A model generated the notes under the pieces. It ran no database searches. It had not been told where the DNA came from and worked only from the letters and a program-made list of their open reading frames with translations. Below, one piece after another: positions 51,242-64,000 of a stretch of DNA of 64,000 nucleotides. Made by a program: the position numbers and the translations under genes. The number at the start of each line of letters is the position of its first letter. The stretch's first letter is position 1. The DNA lies in contig QZCP01000141.1 of the NCBI GenBank assembly GCA_003956705.1, positions 40,664-104,663 of the forward strand, given 5' to 3'. The DNA is from Brevipalpus yothersi (Eukaryota > Arthropoda > Arachnida > Trombidiformes > Tenuipalpidae).

Positions 51242-51733
51242 ATGACAAACCAACGAATTTTGTTGACCACTTTGATTTTGATCTTTTCATCGTTCATATC
51301 ACAACCAGGTAAGGAACTTTCATACTTCAATTGTTATTGATAAAGCTCATAGCCAAAATTTTTTTACATTGTTCAGGGTGGTGTAAAGAAGTGATCGAAA
51401 ATCATCAGACTATCGGTTTCAACAATGAGCCTCCTGATAATGTGATTTTTTACGTTAAATATGGTAAAAGCATTCCTTGCGATCAACGGCCTAATCCTAA
51501 CGGTGATTCATCTCCCGGTAAAGTGAAAATATCATGGCAAGTGATGAACAATGGTCACTTTATTCATGCCAATGAAGTACCAAATGTTCGGATAGTCAAA
51601 TCTAATGGTGTGTTGATTTTCGTGCCAATCAACGAATCTCTTTACGATGATCGCATCCATTTAACCAACTACCGGTGTGTCATTGATTATGAACATGGAT
51701 CACTTGTCTCTCGAACTGTACGAATTAAAGCTG
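51242..51733 (+). CDS. Dscam-like receptor, 5' exons only: signal peptide and first Ig domain
   Basis: Two exons (51242-51308, 51377-51733) join in frame. Exon 1 is a signal peptide (MTNQRILLTTLILIFSSFIS). Exon 2 is a complete Ig domain: Cys in KSIPCDQRPN, Trp in KISWQVM, a C'-E turn of the form VRIVKSNGVLIFVPINESLY, and the second Cys in NYRCVIDYEHGSLVSRTVRI. The order NG-x-L-x-F-x-P, YRC and GSxxSRxVxxKA closely resembles Ig1 of arthropod Dscam cell-surface receptors used in neuronal wiring and immunity. The domain ends at a phase 1 donor (AAAGCTG|GTAAGT), the usual border of Ig exons, and reading through it gives an unlikely tail, so the gene continues downstream. No further exon is recognisable before the window ends, giving a first long intron of at least 12.2 kb. 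In chelicerates such a signal-plus-Ig1 unit could be a 5' cassette of a shortened Dscam. Partial gene. Confidence 0.8.
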
Positions 51734-54700
51734 GTAAGTTTTTATCTATGATTATCACCAATTTATCTTCAAATATTCTAACGTATTGGTATCATTTTGC
51801 TGGATCATTAGCATTACTTATCCATCGAATTGAACCAAAATTTTATCCAGTGTAAGTGATGCAGATCAGTGAAAAAAACGATAAAAAAACTATGCTCGAT
51901 CAAGCGAAATGATACCATTTCGATGATGATTACTTGATAAACATTGTGGAGTAAAAAAATTGTCCACAGCATGTACATTCAGAGCCTGTATTTTGATAAT
52001 CTTAGGGTGAGGAAGCGAAAATGTTAATACTTGATGATTTGTACAGCTTTTATGAAGCATCCAATTTATCGGATGCTTCTAAACACAATGCAACCAACTC
52101 TAACAACAGCAAATATACACACACTGATTATGATTACGATTGATGAGCTCATGTGTGTATGAGAATTCTTCTTCTTCTATTGGTGACCGGAAGTTGAGGG
52201 ATTTCCGGTTCCGATACATGATCTAGGCTCACTCAATTGACCAATTACCATTTTCATTCTTGATACTCTCCTTTTGCTCAAAGTATTATCATCATAGAAG
52301 GAAGAGTCAAATATCAGTTGTATTTATCAGAAGCATACTGAATGTCAAACGATCGGGCAGAAAAGTGTGGACACATGTAATCAGTGTTTCCAATGGAAAG
52401 AGTGTCCACTGGAAGCTGTATAGATTTTGATGTGAAATGTTATCAATCCACTTCATCATCAGGACTTGTAAGTTACTTCATGATGTGAGAAAAGATGCTA
52501 CAAGTCATCCATACGGAAGTATCATCACTCACAGATTGCCATCATCTATCTGTAGATACTTTTTTGTTACACTTTTACGCTATGTTGTACACTATCATCA
52601 TCATACTTTTTTCTCTCTACTTTCCTCTGTATCTTTTCGATAGCATTTCATATTGAAACCTCATGTCCATGACTGGACAATGTGTGTCCATTCTCATTTG
52701 GGTTACTTGTCTTTCTCTCTCACTTTCGAGTGTTTCTCTTATTAGTTTGCCAAGAGAATGAAGATGAACCATCATCATCATGCTGACAGTCGTTTGATGT
52801 CAATATTAGGGACTAATATTGTGTAACTAGTCTCCTACATGTACAGTTATGTGTGTGACTTTGACCTCCATGATTTCCCATCATAAACAGTCATATGAAT
52901 GTGAGCACCCAAGTCACTGTCAAGAGTATATTATACACCAGAATGCAACAACAATGTCATAACAGTGAGTCAAGATTTTTCATAATAGAAAGTGAATGTG
53001 TCCAAGGAAAAATCCCTGGAAAAACAGATTCCAATAGAGTCCAAATAAAATGAGCCCATTCTCTTGCCTCACCAACCAAGTACAATTCTATGCCCTCTGG
53101 CTGATTGACCTAGCTGAAGAGTGAATCACAATCATAACTATTCTCTTTCTCTCTCTCTCTTTCTGAGGATTCCTGGAGAAATAACAGTTTTTCAGCAGCA
53201 ATACTTTTTGAACCCCCACATTCTGACTTCTGAGGAACAATTTTATCTGAAAAGATATGATCGCTATTTTTTTGGCTCACAAATAATGTATAAAATACAC
53301 TTTATGTTTGACTTGTGGAAAAAATCGTGACTTTGACGGGTTTCTTCATCGATCTCTCTTGATAAATGTGCGTATTTGTGTCCATATATGAGCATAGTAT
53401 TTATGGTTCTTGATGTTGATCTTTCTGGGTGATATTCTTTCTGATCTTTTTCTCCCTTCTTTTCTCTTCCCTCCTCACATTCTAAATCCACAGAAAGTAA
53501 TTTGTTTCTCTTTTGCGCCACTTTTAGCTGCAAGGTTGAACATTTTATCCATCTAAAAATCAGCCCAAAGTTTTGCCTGCATGCTTCACTTCTGATATTC
53601 CTCGTTCTGGAAGGGGGGAGAAACATTTTGGCTGACCTTAAGACTGTCCAAATCTGATGGTGATAACAACCACCACTGAATTCTCTACTCTGTCTATCAT
53701 CCAAGATTTACAGCCACTACTGAAAGCTTATCGGATTGAGAGCTGTGAAAATCATTCATCTGAATCAGACAAGTTCAATAAATTCAAAGGCATCACGAAA
53801 AAGAATACATTCGCCCGTGTATATATACTGGTTGACAGTGTTTCGGAGAAACTGTATTCCAAAGTTATTAATATTATTTTCCAAGAAAAGAAAATCTTTT
53901 CTCTCCCCCAACTTTTTTCCACTCACATGTACATGAACATTTTCTCTCATAATCACTTTTTTCTAGTACTTAGCTTATTTCAAATTCACTTTACATTTTC
54001 TCAGCTATCCTTGAATCCTTACAAGTAACCAATAATCCTACCTGAAAATATCTAAACACACACACACAAATATTCCAAGAGTGTTGCTTAGGAGAGACTT
54101 ATCATTTTGGTAGACAAATTTGCACTCATGCATGCTGAGTGCTTACTTTCCCCTTCTTTTTTCTCTTATTTTCATGAAATGAAACTTAATACACTTGAGC
54201 AAGATTACGTGGTTATCTAATGAGGATGCTTTTAAAAACCACCAAAAAATTTACACACAGACACACATACACTCATGAGAGGCACATTCTGTTCCCAGTT
54301 GCTTTTGTGGCGAAAAAAACTGCCGAGAGAGATGGAATGAAATCAAGTGAAGCGGGAAAAATTTGTTGCATATTTAATGGCAAGTACTTCACTTTTTTCT
54401 GGGGATACCTTAGTATTTTCCTTATCTTTTTTGTATACCTCTTACCATCAAGATTGTTTAGTAGGAAAAAAAGAGTTGAAAAAAATAAAAGATTCCTTGA
54501 AATACTTGGGAAGCAGCTTTTCATTAAAAACTTAACACAAACTTTATATGCATAAATACTTTTGAGAAATAAAAATGGGAGAAAGGAGAAGAGTGAAGAT
54601 ACTCTCACATTCCTTGAGGGTTTGAATAATCAGTCTAGTAACTGATAATATTCAACAAACTGTGATCTGAGCACACACACACACAAACACATTTTATGCT

Positions 54701-54812
54701 CTAGAAGTATGGTGAACATCCAGACCAACAATAACTTATGCAAGTTGAGAGGCATCCATGAAAAAATTTGAACATTGTGAAGCAAATTTGAGCATCAAAC
54801 AAGCGAGAATTC

Positions 54813-54814
<2 letters not shown>

Positions 54815-54852
<38 letters not shown>
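54815..54852. repeat. (CT)n microsatellite
   Basis: CT dinucleotide run of about 38 bases in the long noncoding region. Confidence 0.9.
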
Positions 54853-54856
<4 letters not shown>

Positions 54857-57800
54857 CTTCTCTTTGGTTCTCTGTTCAAATAGAGATTTGAATAGCGCGT
54901 GAAAAGAAGAAGGTTCACCAAGAAGATAGAAAGAGGAGTTGAAGCACAAAGAAAAGACAAGCAGTCAGACAGGAAGATCTTTTGTTTGATACAATGTTCA
55001 CGAACCATCATTACTATCATCTGGGTAACAATCAAACTTGGTGAAAAGAGGGAAGAGAGAGAGAGACTATGTGTATGTGAAAAAAAGGAGAATCGCATAT
55101 ATAGCCCTATGATCACTAGTTACTATGTGAGAAAAGAATAGATGAAATTGAGAAAGTTAGAAGGAGAAAAATCTTCAAGTTTGAGGACTGAACAGAGAGA
55201 AGAAGGAGAGAAAAAAATCTGATCCTCTTATGAATCCGTTCTTCACACTTACTTTAAGAGAGAAAAAGAGGAACAGAGAGAGACTTCAAGTGATTTGAGG
55301 GTTAAAATTGGAAAATTGATAAGAGAATCGTAAGAGAGGAAGAGAACATTTTGAAGAGAGTACTTCTTCTGGAGAAAAGAAATAAGAGAGAAAAAAAAGA
55401 TGAACAGAGAGAAGCTGTTAGCAAGAGAATCCTATTTTTCATACAGATTATCGCAGTCAAAATTGCAATTTGAATGTGTGTGATTCAATGTGCAAAAGAT
55501 GTGAAAAGCTAACAATAAAGAGTCAATATTCTTATTTGCTACTGTTATCATCATGAGTGCAAAAGAAAAGAATATGGTTCTTCAGAATATGAAGAATTGA
55601 GAGGAGCAAAGTAAAAGAGATCCCAAGTTTGTGTGTTCAAATTTTAGGGTGAATTTTGTCGGAAATTTGGAATTGCCCCTGATCCAGAATCAAAAGAGAA
55701 AATTGGCAATAGGCATGATGAAGGGATCCATGAACAAGAGGTGGAAAAAGAAAATCAGAGATTGAGTAGTAGAAGAATGATAAAGGATGTCACTTTGTAT
55801 CACAATTGGGCTGAGAATCAAATCACGGAGTGAACATCTATCTGAGATGAGATTGTTCCACAATTTCGCTACTTTTTCATTATCTTCTGTAACCACTTTC
55901 AATTTGAGAGCCTTTCCAACAATTTGAAGGAGAGAAACTCTAGTCGGAAGAAGAGGAAGAGGAAGGAGAATACGAAGTGGGAAAGTGAAGTTATTGAATC
56001 GTTTCTATCCTATTGACAATACCACTCGATTTCGATAGAACAGATAGAATCAAAGAAAGACCAGTCCCAAGAATAAAATCTGATGTCGACTGAAACTGGA
56101 AAGAACAAAGTTGGAAGAAAAATCTTTTCTCGAATGAAAGCTAGCTTTCACATACTGTCGGTGTTTTTGGAATTAAAATGCTAAATATTCTCATCAGTCA
56201 ATTATACTCTGTTTTCATGTCGAACTGATCCTCACAATAGATAAGGTCATACATCTCATTAATTTCCAATGACGAAGCTTATAGGTGTTCAACTTTCATT
56301 CTTTTATTCCAAAAATTGCAATCCAACTTATGACCATAAGATAACTGGAAAAGACTGGACAGATCTCCACCGATTCAATGGTATAGGTAGATTATTGTGG
56401 CAACCGAATGTATGGAGGCCACATATTGTGTGTATTCTAGTGCAATGATAGAGGTTCATTTAAGCAACAATCAGATGGAATCCATCTGAAATTTTGACTA
56501 AATTTCCCTGGTCAAAAGAATTTTTCCCTCTCTTTTGTGTTAATATTTAAGCGCAATATTCAAAGTAAGTGAAATGAAATGAGTGAATAAGGCTCGCTCG
56601 AATCAACATTAATTCTACCATTCTAGGAATACCACATTTCACTGATACTGATGCTTTGTTGAAATGAATTTTTGTTGCCTCATATCCTCACAATTTCTAA
56701 GCCACTGCAACCATCATCACACACATACACAATCAAAAACACTCCAAAAAATCCGTAATATCATTTACCATAAAGACTAGTTGAGTAAGAGTAAGAGAGA
56801 GAGAGAGAAAAGTTAAAAAACTCACAAGAGAGAAGGGAATATGAGTTGAATTCAGTTGATTTAAACCAGTATAAAATCTATTCGAAATGATAATTTGAGC
56901 CTACCATGGTGATATGGTAGCGGAAAAAGAGAGGAAGGGAATTCAATTTTGCGCCGCAATGAACATTCCACAAAATGAGTACGATAGTATAATGGTTTCT
57001 AGATTGCGATGTGTGTGTGTAAAAGGGTGAGAAATGGATTCAGAGAAGGAAGAATGAGAAAGAATATCACGATCCCTTGGGCATTTTCGTTTTCCTTGGT
57101 CTCTAGCTGTTTCCCGTCAAAATTAAACCAGCCAATTGTTACAGAATTTTGCTACTGTTTCAATATTGTAATTGATTTTTTCCCTTCTTTGATCATCATT
57201 CTGAGTTCTCACTCTTTAAATACATTCTATTTTCTACTACTATTTTGATCCACTACTAGTGTATTACTTGAGCTACTTTAGCATTTGGAATTCCCTGTTC
57301 GACCATGTGACACCATGGATTGAGATCCAGATAAGTTTGAAATTTTCAAATAAACTCGCCTCCAAGATTTTTTTTCATCCTAAATTAATATGAACCATTT
57401 AAAGTAACTGATAAGCAGGGAATTCATTTTCTCCAAAATCTGATGGAAAATCTGAGAATCTTATGGGAAGCGTGTGAAATTGATCGTTCATGAGGCATAC
57501 TTCCAATTGATGGAAATGAATTTTGTATCTTCCATACTTTACATGACCTAACATGGATACTCTGTGGTCCGTGAAGACAATGTTTTATCTTTCTCTTGGT
57601 ATTTCAAATCAAGTCAAACATCAATCAACACTCATGACAATGTTGAAATAGGTCCAATTTAGGGCGTTTTGGAGAATTCTTTTACAATGTTGATAAGAAA
57701 ATGATATAATCATTCACGCTCTAAGACTTGAAATTGAGTTCACAACATGAGATGCTGCCACATCAGTTCCAGATAGATGCATTTTCGTGTTTATATATAT

Positions 57801-59618
57801 ATCTGTGTTTTCTCTCTCTTACCCATCATGAAGGCGAATAAAATGAAATAGTGAGATATTATTCTAAGGATGACAGCAATTCATGTATCATCTTTTACAT
57901 CTACTATGTTATGGAAGCTGAATAAAATTCGGGATGTTCGTGTTTGGACCTCGAAGAGAGAAGAAAATCTCGGGTATGGGAAGAACTTGGATTTGGAATA
58001 TAAGAGAATCAATTTCACAATGAATGGTAATTTCATGACAGAATAGGCGAGAGAGAAAAAAGAATGAAAGTATGGGTAAACGAAGTGAAATGAATCTCTT
58101 TTCCCTTCAAAAAAACTCATTTTTATTTGCTTTTTATTTACTTCATTTTTCTCTCTCTTCTCCTTTATTTTTAGCTTGTCCCATTCCTCATTCCCTTTTT
58201 TATTCTCTGCCCTTCTTTGGCTATTGAAAATGGAAAGAAAGGCCATTTAGCTAGCCATCAGAGACAGCCCAGTGAGGAATAGTCATATATACATGTATGT
58301 GTGCCTAACAGTAGCAGTATAGAGAAAAATCGGTTCAAGAGTAAAAGGAGAAAAGAAGAAAACTCTGATAGAGGAAGGAATAAAAAATTAAACAAAAAAC
58401 TGAGTGATTGAAGTATAAGTGTTCCTCAAAGGCGCTTCAACTTTTCCAGTCTAACGCTTACCATTTTTACAGGGTTATTATTATTTTTTTCTCCTTTTTC
58501 ATTTTTTCCATCCTTCTCTCAATAAGTTATCTGTACTGTTCTGTATGATATGAGCTTCTTTTTCTATTGCTATTATAACTATACTTTTACTAGAAGAATC
58601 AACCATTTGTTTCTGTTTTTAGGGGCTCCTGAAATGTTAATAATAGGATTCAGTTAATGAAATAGAATAAGAGTGTGTGTGTGTGTGTATGTTTTCATTT
58701 CAGTGGGTGGGCATCGAGGAAGGGCTTTTATGTATTCTGTTCACTCTTTGCCTCTCAAGCATTTTTCTATTATCATCTCCCCATGAATTCATGTCATACT
58801 ACATGTAAAAGGTTCAGTTATATTTTTTTCGTATATATGATAGTACTATAATAATATATGAAGGGTAAAAAAGTAGTTATGTTTATATATGTGAGCCTAT
58901 ACAAGAATTGGAGCTCTTGAAAGGGTTTTCCATCTCTCTTTCTCTTTCTCATTGAAATTGAGTGGTAATAATGATAATAATAATATGAGCAAAAAAGAAG
59001 TGTTTTAATAGGAAGGCTTTTGAAGGAAGAAGAGGAAAAAAGAATAGATCCACTAGATATATGTAAGTGTTTCTAAATGTAAGTGTAATATACTCAATAA
59101 ACCTGTTGACAAGTAACTATTATCATTCTATTATCTTATTCTATCCTCTGGAAAAATTATTCCCTTCACTTCTAACAAGCCTAAAATTTTCGATTCTCAA
59201 ATGATATCATTTCAAATATGAATACAATTCTGCCATTCTTTTAGCTCCCAAAACATTACTTACCATCAATTAGTTATAACATTGGTGGATTATTTTCTTT
59301 ATCCACATAAAATATAGATCCTAAAAAATTTCTCTTTTTATACTTACTCAAGCACGATTAATCATTTTGCACGCCAGTAAAACACATATCACACGATCGG
59401 TAAACATTGTTCAAACTTTTTTACGTTTCTGATGGATGCTAAGTACAATATTGTGTGTGTATGTGCGGGGTTTTCAATCAGAATTTCTTGAGGAATAGAG
59501 CAAAGAAAAAGTACCAGGGTAAAAGTTCTATCTTCGGTTTTTTTCTTCCAAACCCAACAATTGATTGCAAACAATAAGCTTAGCTTAGTTGTTCCCCGAT
59601 ATTTACTCAAACCTTGAT

Positions 59619-59621
<3 letters not shown>

Positions 59622-59660
<39 letters not shown>
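59622..59660. repeat. (GA)n microsatellite
   Basis: GA dinucleotide run of about 39 bases. Confidence 0.9.
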
Positions 59661-59663
<3 letters not shown>

Positions 59664-60079
59664 TAGTGGAATGTACCCATAATGAGGTTATCCGATCTTG
59701 TTTCTTCCATCTTCTCATGATCTGGTGGCGTAAGCGAAACAGAATCAAATGGTTTGTCATCATGAGCGACACGTTCACTTTCTCTTTTCAAGTTGAATGT
59801 TGTGTTAGTCTCTTGAGAATTTTGGTGGTAGAGAGGAAGTTGAAAAAAAAATCATTTAGTTAGAATGTGAGCACTGTTTCCGAATCGATTTTGTATCCCC
59901 TCCCCCAAAAAAAGTAATAGCTTTCATTTGTTCTAATTCAAAGTGGTTGTTTGTTGTTGTAGCTGCTAGTTTGCTTGGTGGAAAAAATGCTGATACTAAA
60001 TGTTCATTTTTGTATCATTTTTGCCAAGGTTTGCGAAGACCATCAAGTTAAAAATTGTTGATTCCCTTGTATTGCAATG

Positions 60080-60120
<41 letters not shown>
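60080..60120. repeat. (CT)n microsatellite
   Basis: CT dinucleotide run of about 41 bases. Confidence 0.9.
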
Positions 60121-60122
<2 letters not shown>

Positions 60123-63100
60123 AGAAACAAATAATTCAATCTAAAGCGAATTTTGACTGATGATATCTGGCCAGTACTTGTGAGAGAAAATCATCATCAT
60201 TTGAGAGAAAAAATACTTTTTTTTTGTTTTCCAGAGGAACTAGCAAAATTGTACACGAGAAGAGATATGAGTGGTAGTCTATTGTTAGATAGAAATTTTA
60301 TATACTGATCAGAAAGAGAGAGAAAAAGAACAATGATCATCTGAAAAAGGAGATGTAATTCAAGATGAATTGGACACGGAAACTAGAGGAAAATGTATCG
60401 AAAATTCATCATAATATTTCATGTGTTTCATACAAGGAGAATTGAGGGATTGATGGGAAGGAAGGAGAGGTTGAGAAAAATCAACATAGTTTCAATGAAT
60501 GGTCCTAGCGTGATATTGGATACATGATATTCCTTACCACATGATGCATGATCAAAACCCAAGTCTTAGCAGATAACATCAATCATACCTTGTGGTTAAA
60601 GTAACGGGCAATACAGGGTGGACGTGAATTTTAATCCCAATGATTTATGATACGAATATTTTTTTGCACAAACGCTGAGTATGCTTTCTGCTTGTATATC
60701 ATTGGAAATCTTAGCCAACAAGCGATTTACTAGATAGATGTATTCATTCTTTATGTACTTTTCTTCATCGTTTTCTGTTTCAAAGTCTCATAGTTAATGT
60801 TTTTCTCTTCAAAACACACCACCATTCTTTGGTGAAGAAATATTCAAATCTATAGTGAAGCTGGGAAAGAGATGTGAAAATAACTGAAATTTTGCTCTTT
60901 GGAAGTGATGTTGGAAAAATCAATCAAAATTTCGATGATTATGAAATGAATATCATGAAATATGGGCTCATTGATTGGACTATGAATGGTAAAAGCTCAT
61001 CGATGATATGTAACAGAGTACAATAACCCTCAGGAGAAGCCAAAAAGATTATTAAAGATGATTATCATGATAATTTTGGTGATTATTATCGAAATTAGAT
61101 GCATCTCCATGCTACAATCATCTACCCAAGGAATAATGATGGAGTCTGAATATTTCTAGATTAAGTGTTTCATTGTCAATCTCAATAGCTCACCAACAGT
61201 GCAGGTCTTTCCTCATCAACCACATCTTTTTTAGACCCTTTTTTGGATTACCGATACACATGTGAGCCTTTATGTGAGTGTATGTGTGTATATAAATATC
61301 AAGAGACTCATTGCTTGTGATAACAATTTTTTCCTTTTCTACTTCTTATCGAACTAAAGCAATCAATCATTTAATCAGATCATGTATGTCCCGAGCAGCA
61401 AAAATAGTGAAAAAGAGAGTAGAAAAGAGTACAAAAAGCTTGGAGCAATTTTGATGCACCATTTCACACTATTGGAATCCACTTGATTTGGTATTCCGAT
61501 TACGTTCATTCTGACGATAGATATGAGAGAGAAGGGAAAAGTTGATGAAATTCTTATTCTGTTCCAGTCTTTCCTGGGAAAAAACAAGCTCAACTGTGTG
61601 AGAAATTTGCTGCAAGCATACTGGCTAGTAGTTTGGATAGTAGAAAGGAATATTGAGAAACTTCTAACATGCCATGATGGCTTGTTCAATTGATTCTTGC
61701 AACAATGTTGGAACCTTATTGGCCAGTGAACTTTTGATTGGATGAAATTATCAAGAAATTGGCTTCACTTGTCAACTGGATAAAGTGATTTAAGGTATAG
61801 AAAATTGGGGGGGGGGGGTTGATTGAAATAATCTTAACAGTGGTGGGCATGGAAAGAGAGAGAGAGGGGAACAGAAAAATTGTAGTGATGGACATGAGTT
61901 TGACTGAAAGCATCCAATATGGCAATTGGACAGAGCATGGATCAAAATACTAACGTATCGTATGTCGATGAATGGTTGACTTGAATTGACAATTCAACGT
62001 ACTTTCATGTCTGTCATCTTGTATTCCATGAAATCTGAGTAAGAATGTCAGATGTAGACATAAAATGAGCCCAATCCAGCAGACCTGAGGTTCTAAACTT
62101 TCGAAATGTAAAGTTTGATAAACTTCATTCTATCCACTTCTAGAACTGATGAAAATATGATCTCCAAACAGCAGTATATCGTTCCTATCTATTGATTCAC
62201 ATTGAGATTATCAATTTACACTGTAAAATGGTTCAATCATACACTGAACAATTTTAAAGCTTTTCATCAACACGACTTCCAATGTCCGGACTTTATCTGG
62301 CCAGCATGCTGGTTATCAGACATGATGTGAACCAAATGATTCACTATCAATGGAATTTCGAGCGATCCAATCTGTTATCGGACTTCCTCTTCTCAATTGT
62401 ATGGTTGGTGTTATTTCATCCAGAAACTTATCTCATAATTTTGGAGCCGATTATTTTATCAAATTGTAAAAATTGACTTAATTTGTGCTATTGAATCATG
62501 TATGAAGGTGATTCTCGGTGCCCAGTTGGAGGAATGCTCAAGAGAGATTGTGACATTCACTCACTCACAATTTCGAATCAAAAAATTCTGCCTCCTCAAC
62601 ACTTAATCTTGGTAACATACCAGACAAGTGACTGATATTCAGTATTCTGTTCATCACATCTCAATGAACAACGATCAGCCCATATCATACAGTTAGTGAG
62701 TTAACATCATCAGTGTATGATTTTGGGAGTGTATAAATGATATAACCTTCCCCATGAATCGTTAACCACTTCATGAATCATTCATCATGATGCTTACCTA
62801 ATTTTATCATCTCTCTACAGCATATTATTGACACTCTTATCAGATTTGATTGGAATGGAAAATCAGTTGCCTTCTAGCTGACATGGTCTTTTCTCTTCTC
62901 TTTCCTCAAGATTGCCAGTAGAAACAGGACAAACTTTTTCGATCAGAATTTTCAATTCTTCCAATTTTTTGCTCATATTTTGCTCACAGAATTGAGCACG
63001 TGCAAAAAACATGATAGTTCAGGCAAAACATCGTATCAGCTAAGTTTCTATCCTTTCCCAGAGCCAAAGTGTAAAGAATATTTCAACAGATGTCAAAAAG

Positions 63101-63949
63101 TGGTCTCTCACATCCCATGATTTTTCTGAGGATAGAATGATTATATCCTTCCACACTTTCCATGATAGTTTCATGTTTCCAGGATTAGGGTGAAGATTGG
63201 AGAGACTAGATTGGGGATTCAAAATTGCAATTCTTCATGTGACTTTGGGCAAATATTTCTTATGCAAAAATTCTCAGAATGCCAGCATGATATCAAAGAG
63301 TATGGATCACATCATGGTAATCTTTTGTCGGCTTACGCTGTTGTATTCTTCAGCTCAAGCCCTTTATCAGAATACACACTGTGGGATAGGAACTCACTGT
63401 TTTGTCAGCAGATTTTTGTTCTCTCTAGCACAAAGTTGATTCTTCGATATATATATATTGGTGGTTGCCAATATATATGAGGCAGAGAGATCAAATATAA
63501 TGTTTTCCACCTCGATTGGATACAGTGATACTGAGAGGATGATGCCTGTCCACAGATATACACACTATTTGGATGCTTAGTTGTCATTTACTTTGTTGTT
63601 GTCCTATTGACATGGTTTCCGTGTCTTTATTTGTTGACAGGAAATTCGAATGTAAGAGTCTTTTATGGCAGAAAATTTGTGTGTGTATGTGTGTCCAAAT
63701 GTTTGTCCTGCGGTCATTTTCCTTTGACTAGACAACAATTTGAATTTGGCAATACCATGCTATTCCCTCGATGTGAATTCAGCATACAAAGCCTGGGACC
63801 ACAAGCCTTTCAATCAAAGATTCCTCTCCCAGTACATCACTTATGAACAGCTTATCGATTTACTTTCAGATTTAATATTGCCTAAACTTAGGTTACTTAT
63901 TTATGTAAACAGTCCTACAGTTTCCTGTGTTCATTTCAACTATTGGAAG

Positions 63950-63954
<5 letters not shown>

Positions 63955-63998
<44 letters not shown>
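63955..63998. repeat. (CT)n microsatellite at the window end
   Basis: CT dinucleotide run of at least 44 bases that reaches the end of the window and may continue. Confidence 0.9.

Positions 63999-64000
<2 letters not shown>

Larger units (their letters stand above)
51734..64000 (+). other. Probable first long intron of the Dscam-like gene
   Basis: More than 12 kb with no exon I can support. It holds many short CT, GA, CA and GT tracts ((CT)n at 54815-54852, (GA)n at 59622-59660, (CT)n at 60080-60120 and 63955-63998, a G10 run near 61808), GA/AAG-rich purine stretches around 54895-55420, and only short low-complexity reading frames. No Ig, fibronectin or transmembrane exon was found on either strand. 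Confidence 0.5.

Noticed and set aside
53264..55141. Several 60-146 codon frames on both strands in the long noncoding region
   Set aside because: Low-complexity composition, no domain, no consistent splice partners.

Overview
This is animal nuclear DNA: AT-rich, with spliced genes (nearly all introns 55-125 bp, GT-AG), long (CT)n/(GA)n tracts and two N-filled assembly gaps. An R&R cuticular protein, a fatty acyl-CoA reductase, Jagunal, a Dscam-type Ig exon and a full set of housekeeping genes point to an arthropod. The compact introns and the Dscam-like 5' exon would suit a chelicerate such as an acariform mite, but that is inference and I cannot name the species. Exon structures were assembled by hand from splice sites and reading-frame continuity; every complete multi-exon gene closes in frame.

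Layout: 0.9-4.4 kb nardilysin-type M16 protease (+). 4.8-7.4 kb fatty acyl-CoA reductase (-). 7.4-13.9 kb mostly noncoding, with CT repeats, one assembly gap and a decayed coding-like stretch near 13.2-13.7 kb. 13.9-14.7 kb mitochondrial ribosomal protein L10 (-). 16.6-18.3 kb cuticular protein with an R&R domain and a long PVKG/polyproline tail (-). 20.5-21.1 kb unknown intronless secretory/membrane protein with a TATA box (+). 21.9-22.55 kb serine protease pseudogene (+). 22.8-25.3 kb two-Tudor-domain protein (+). 25.6-27.3 kb Cdk8 (-). 27.8-28.5 kb Jagunal (+). 28.9-29.9 kb inositol polyphosphate multikinase (-). 32.4-34.6 kb SLC2-type sugar transporter (-). 35.5-36.7 kb STARD7 (-). 37.5-40.5 kb Integrator subunit 5 (-). 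41.2-44.8 kb SMC6 (+). 45.6-49.7 kb three tandem copies of an unrecognised short secreted protein, with a CutA gene lying between copies 2 and 3. 51.2-51.7 kb signal peptide plus first Ig domain of a Dscam-like receptor, followed by more than 12 kb with no recognisable exon, probably its first long intron.

Most genes are unrelated housekeeping functions: transcription (Cdk8 in Mediator, Integrator), genome maintenance (SMC6), lipid and inositol metabolism (FAR, STARD7, IPMK), and ER/secretory biology (Jagunal). Divergent pairs (Cdk8/Jagunal, IntS5/SMC6) may share promoters. The most interesting part is the tandem secreted-protein family. Its introns, exon lengths, TATA boxes and an upstream GGCGTGG element are strongly conserved among copies, while the mature protein encoded by exon 3 has changed much faster than the introns. 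That pattern suggests recent duplication with diversifying selection, as in effector, venom, salivary or immune peptides.
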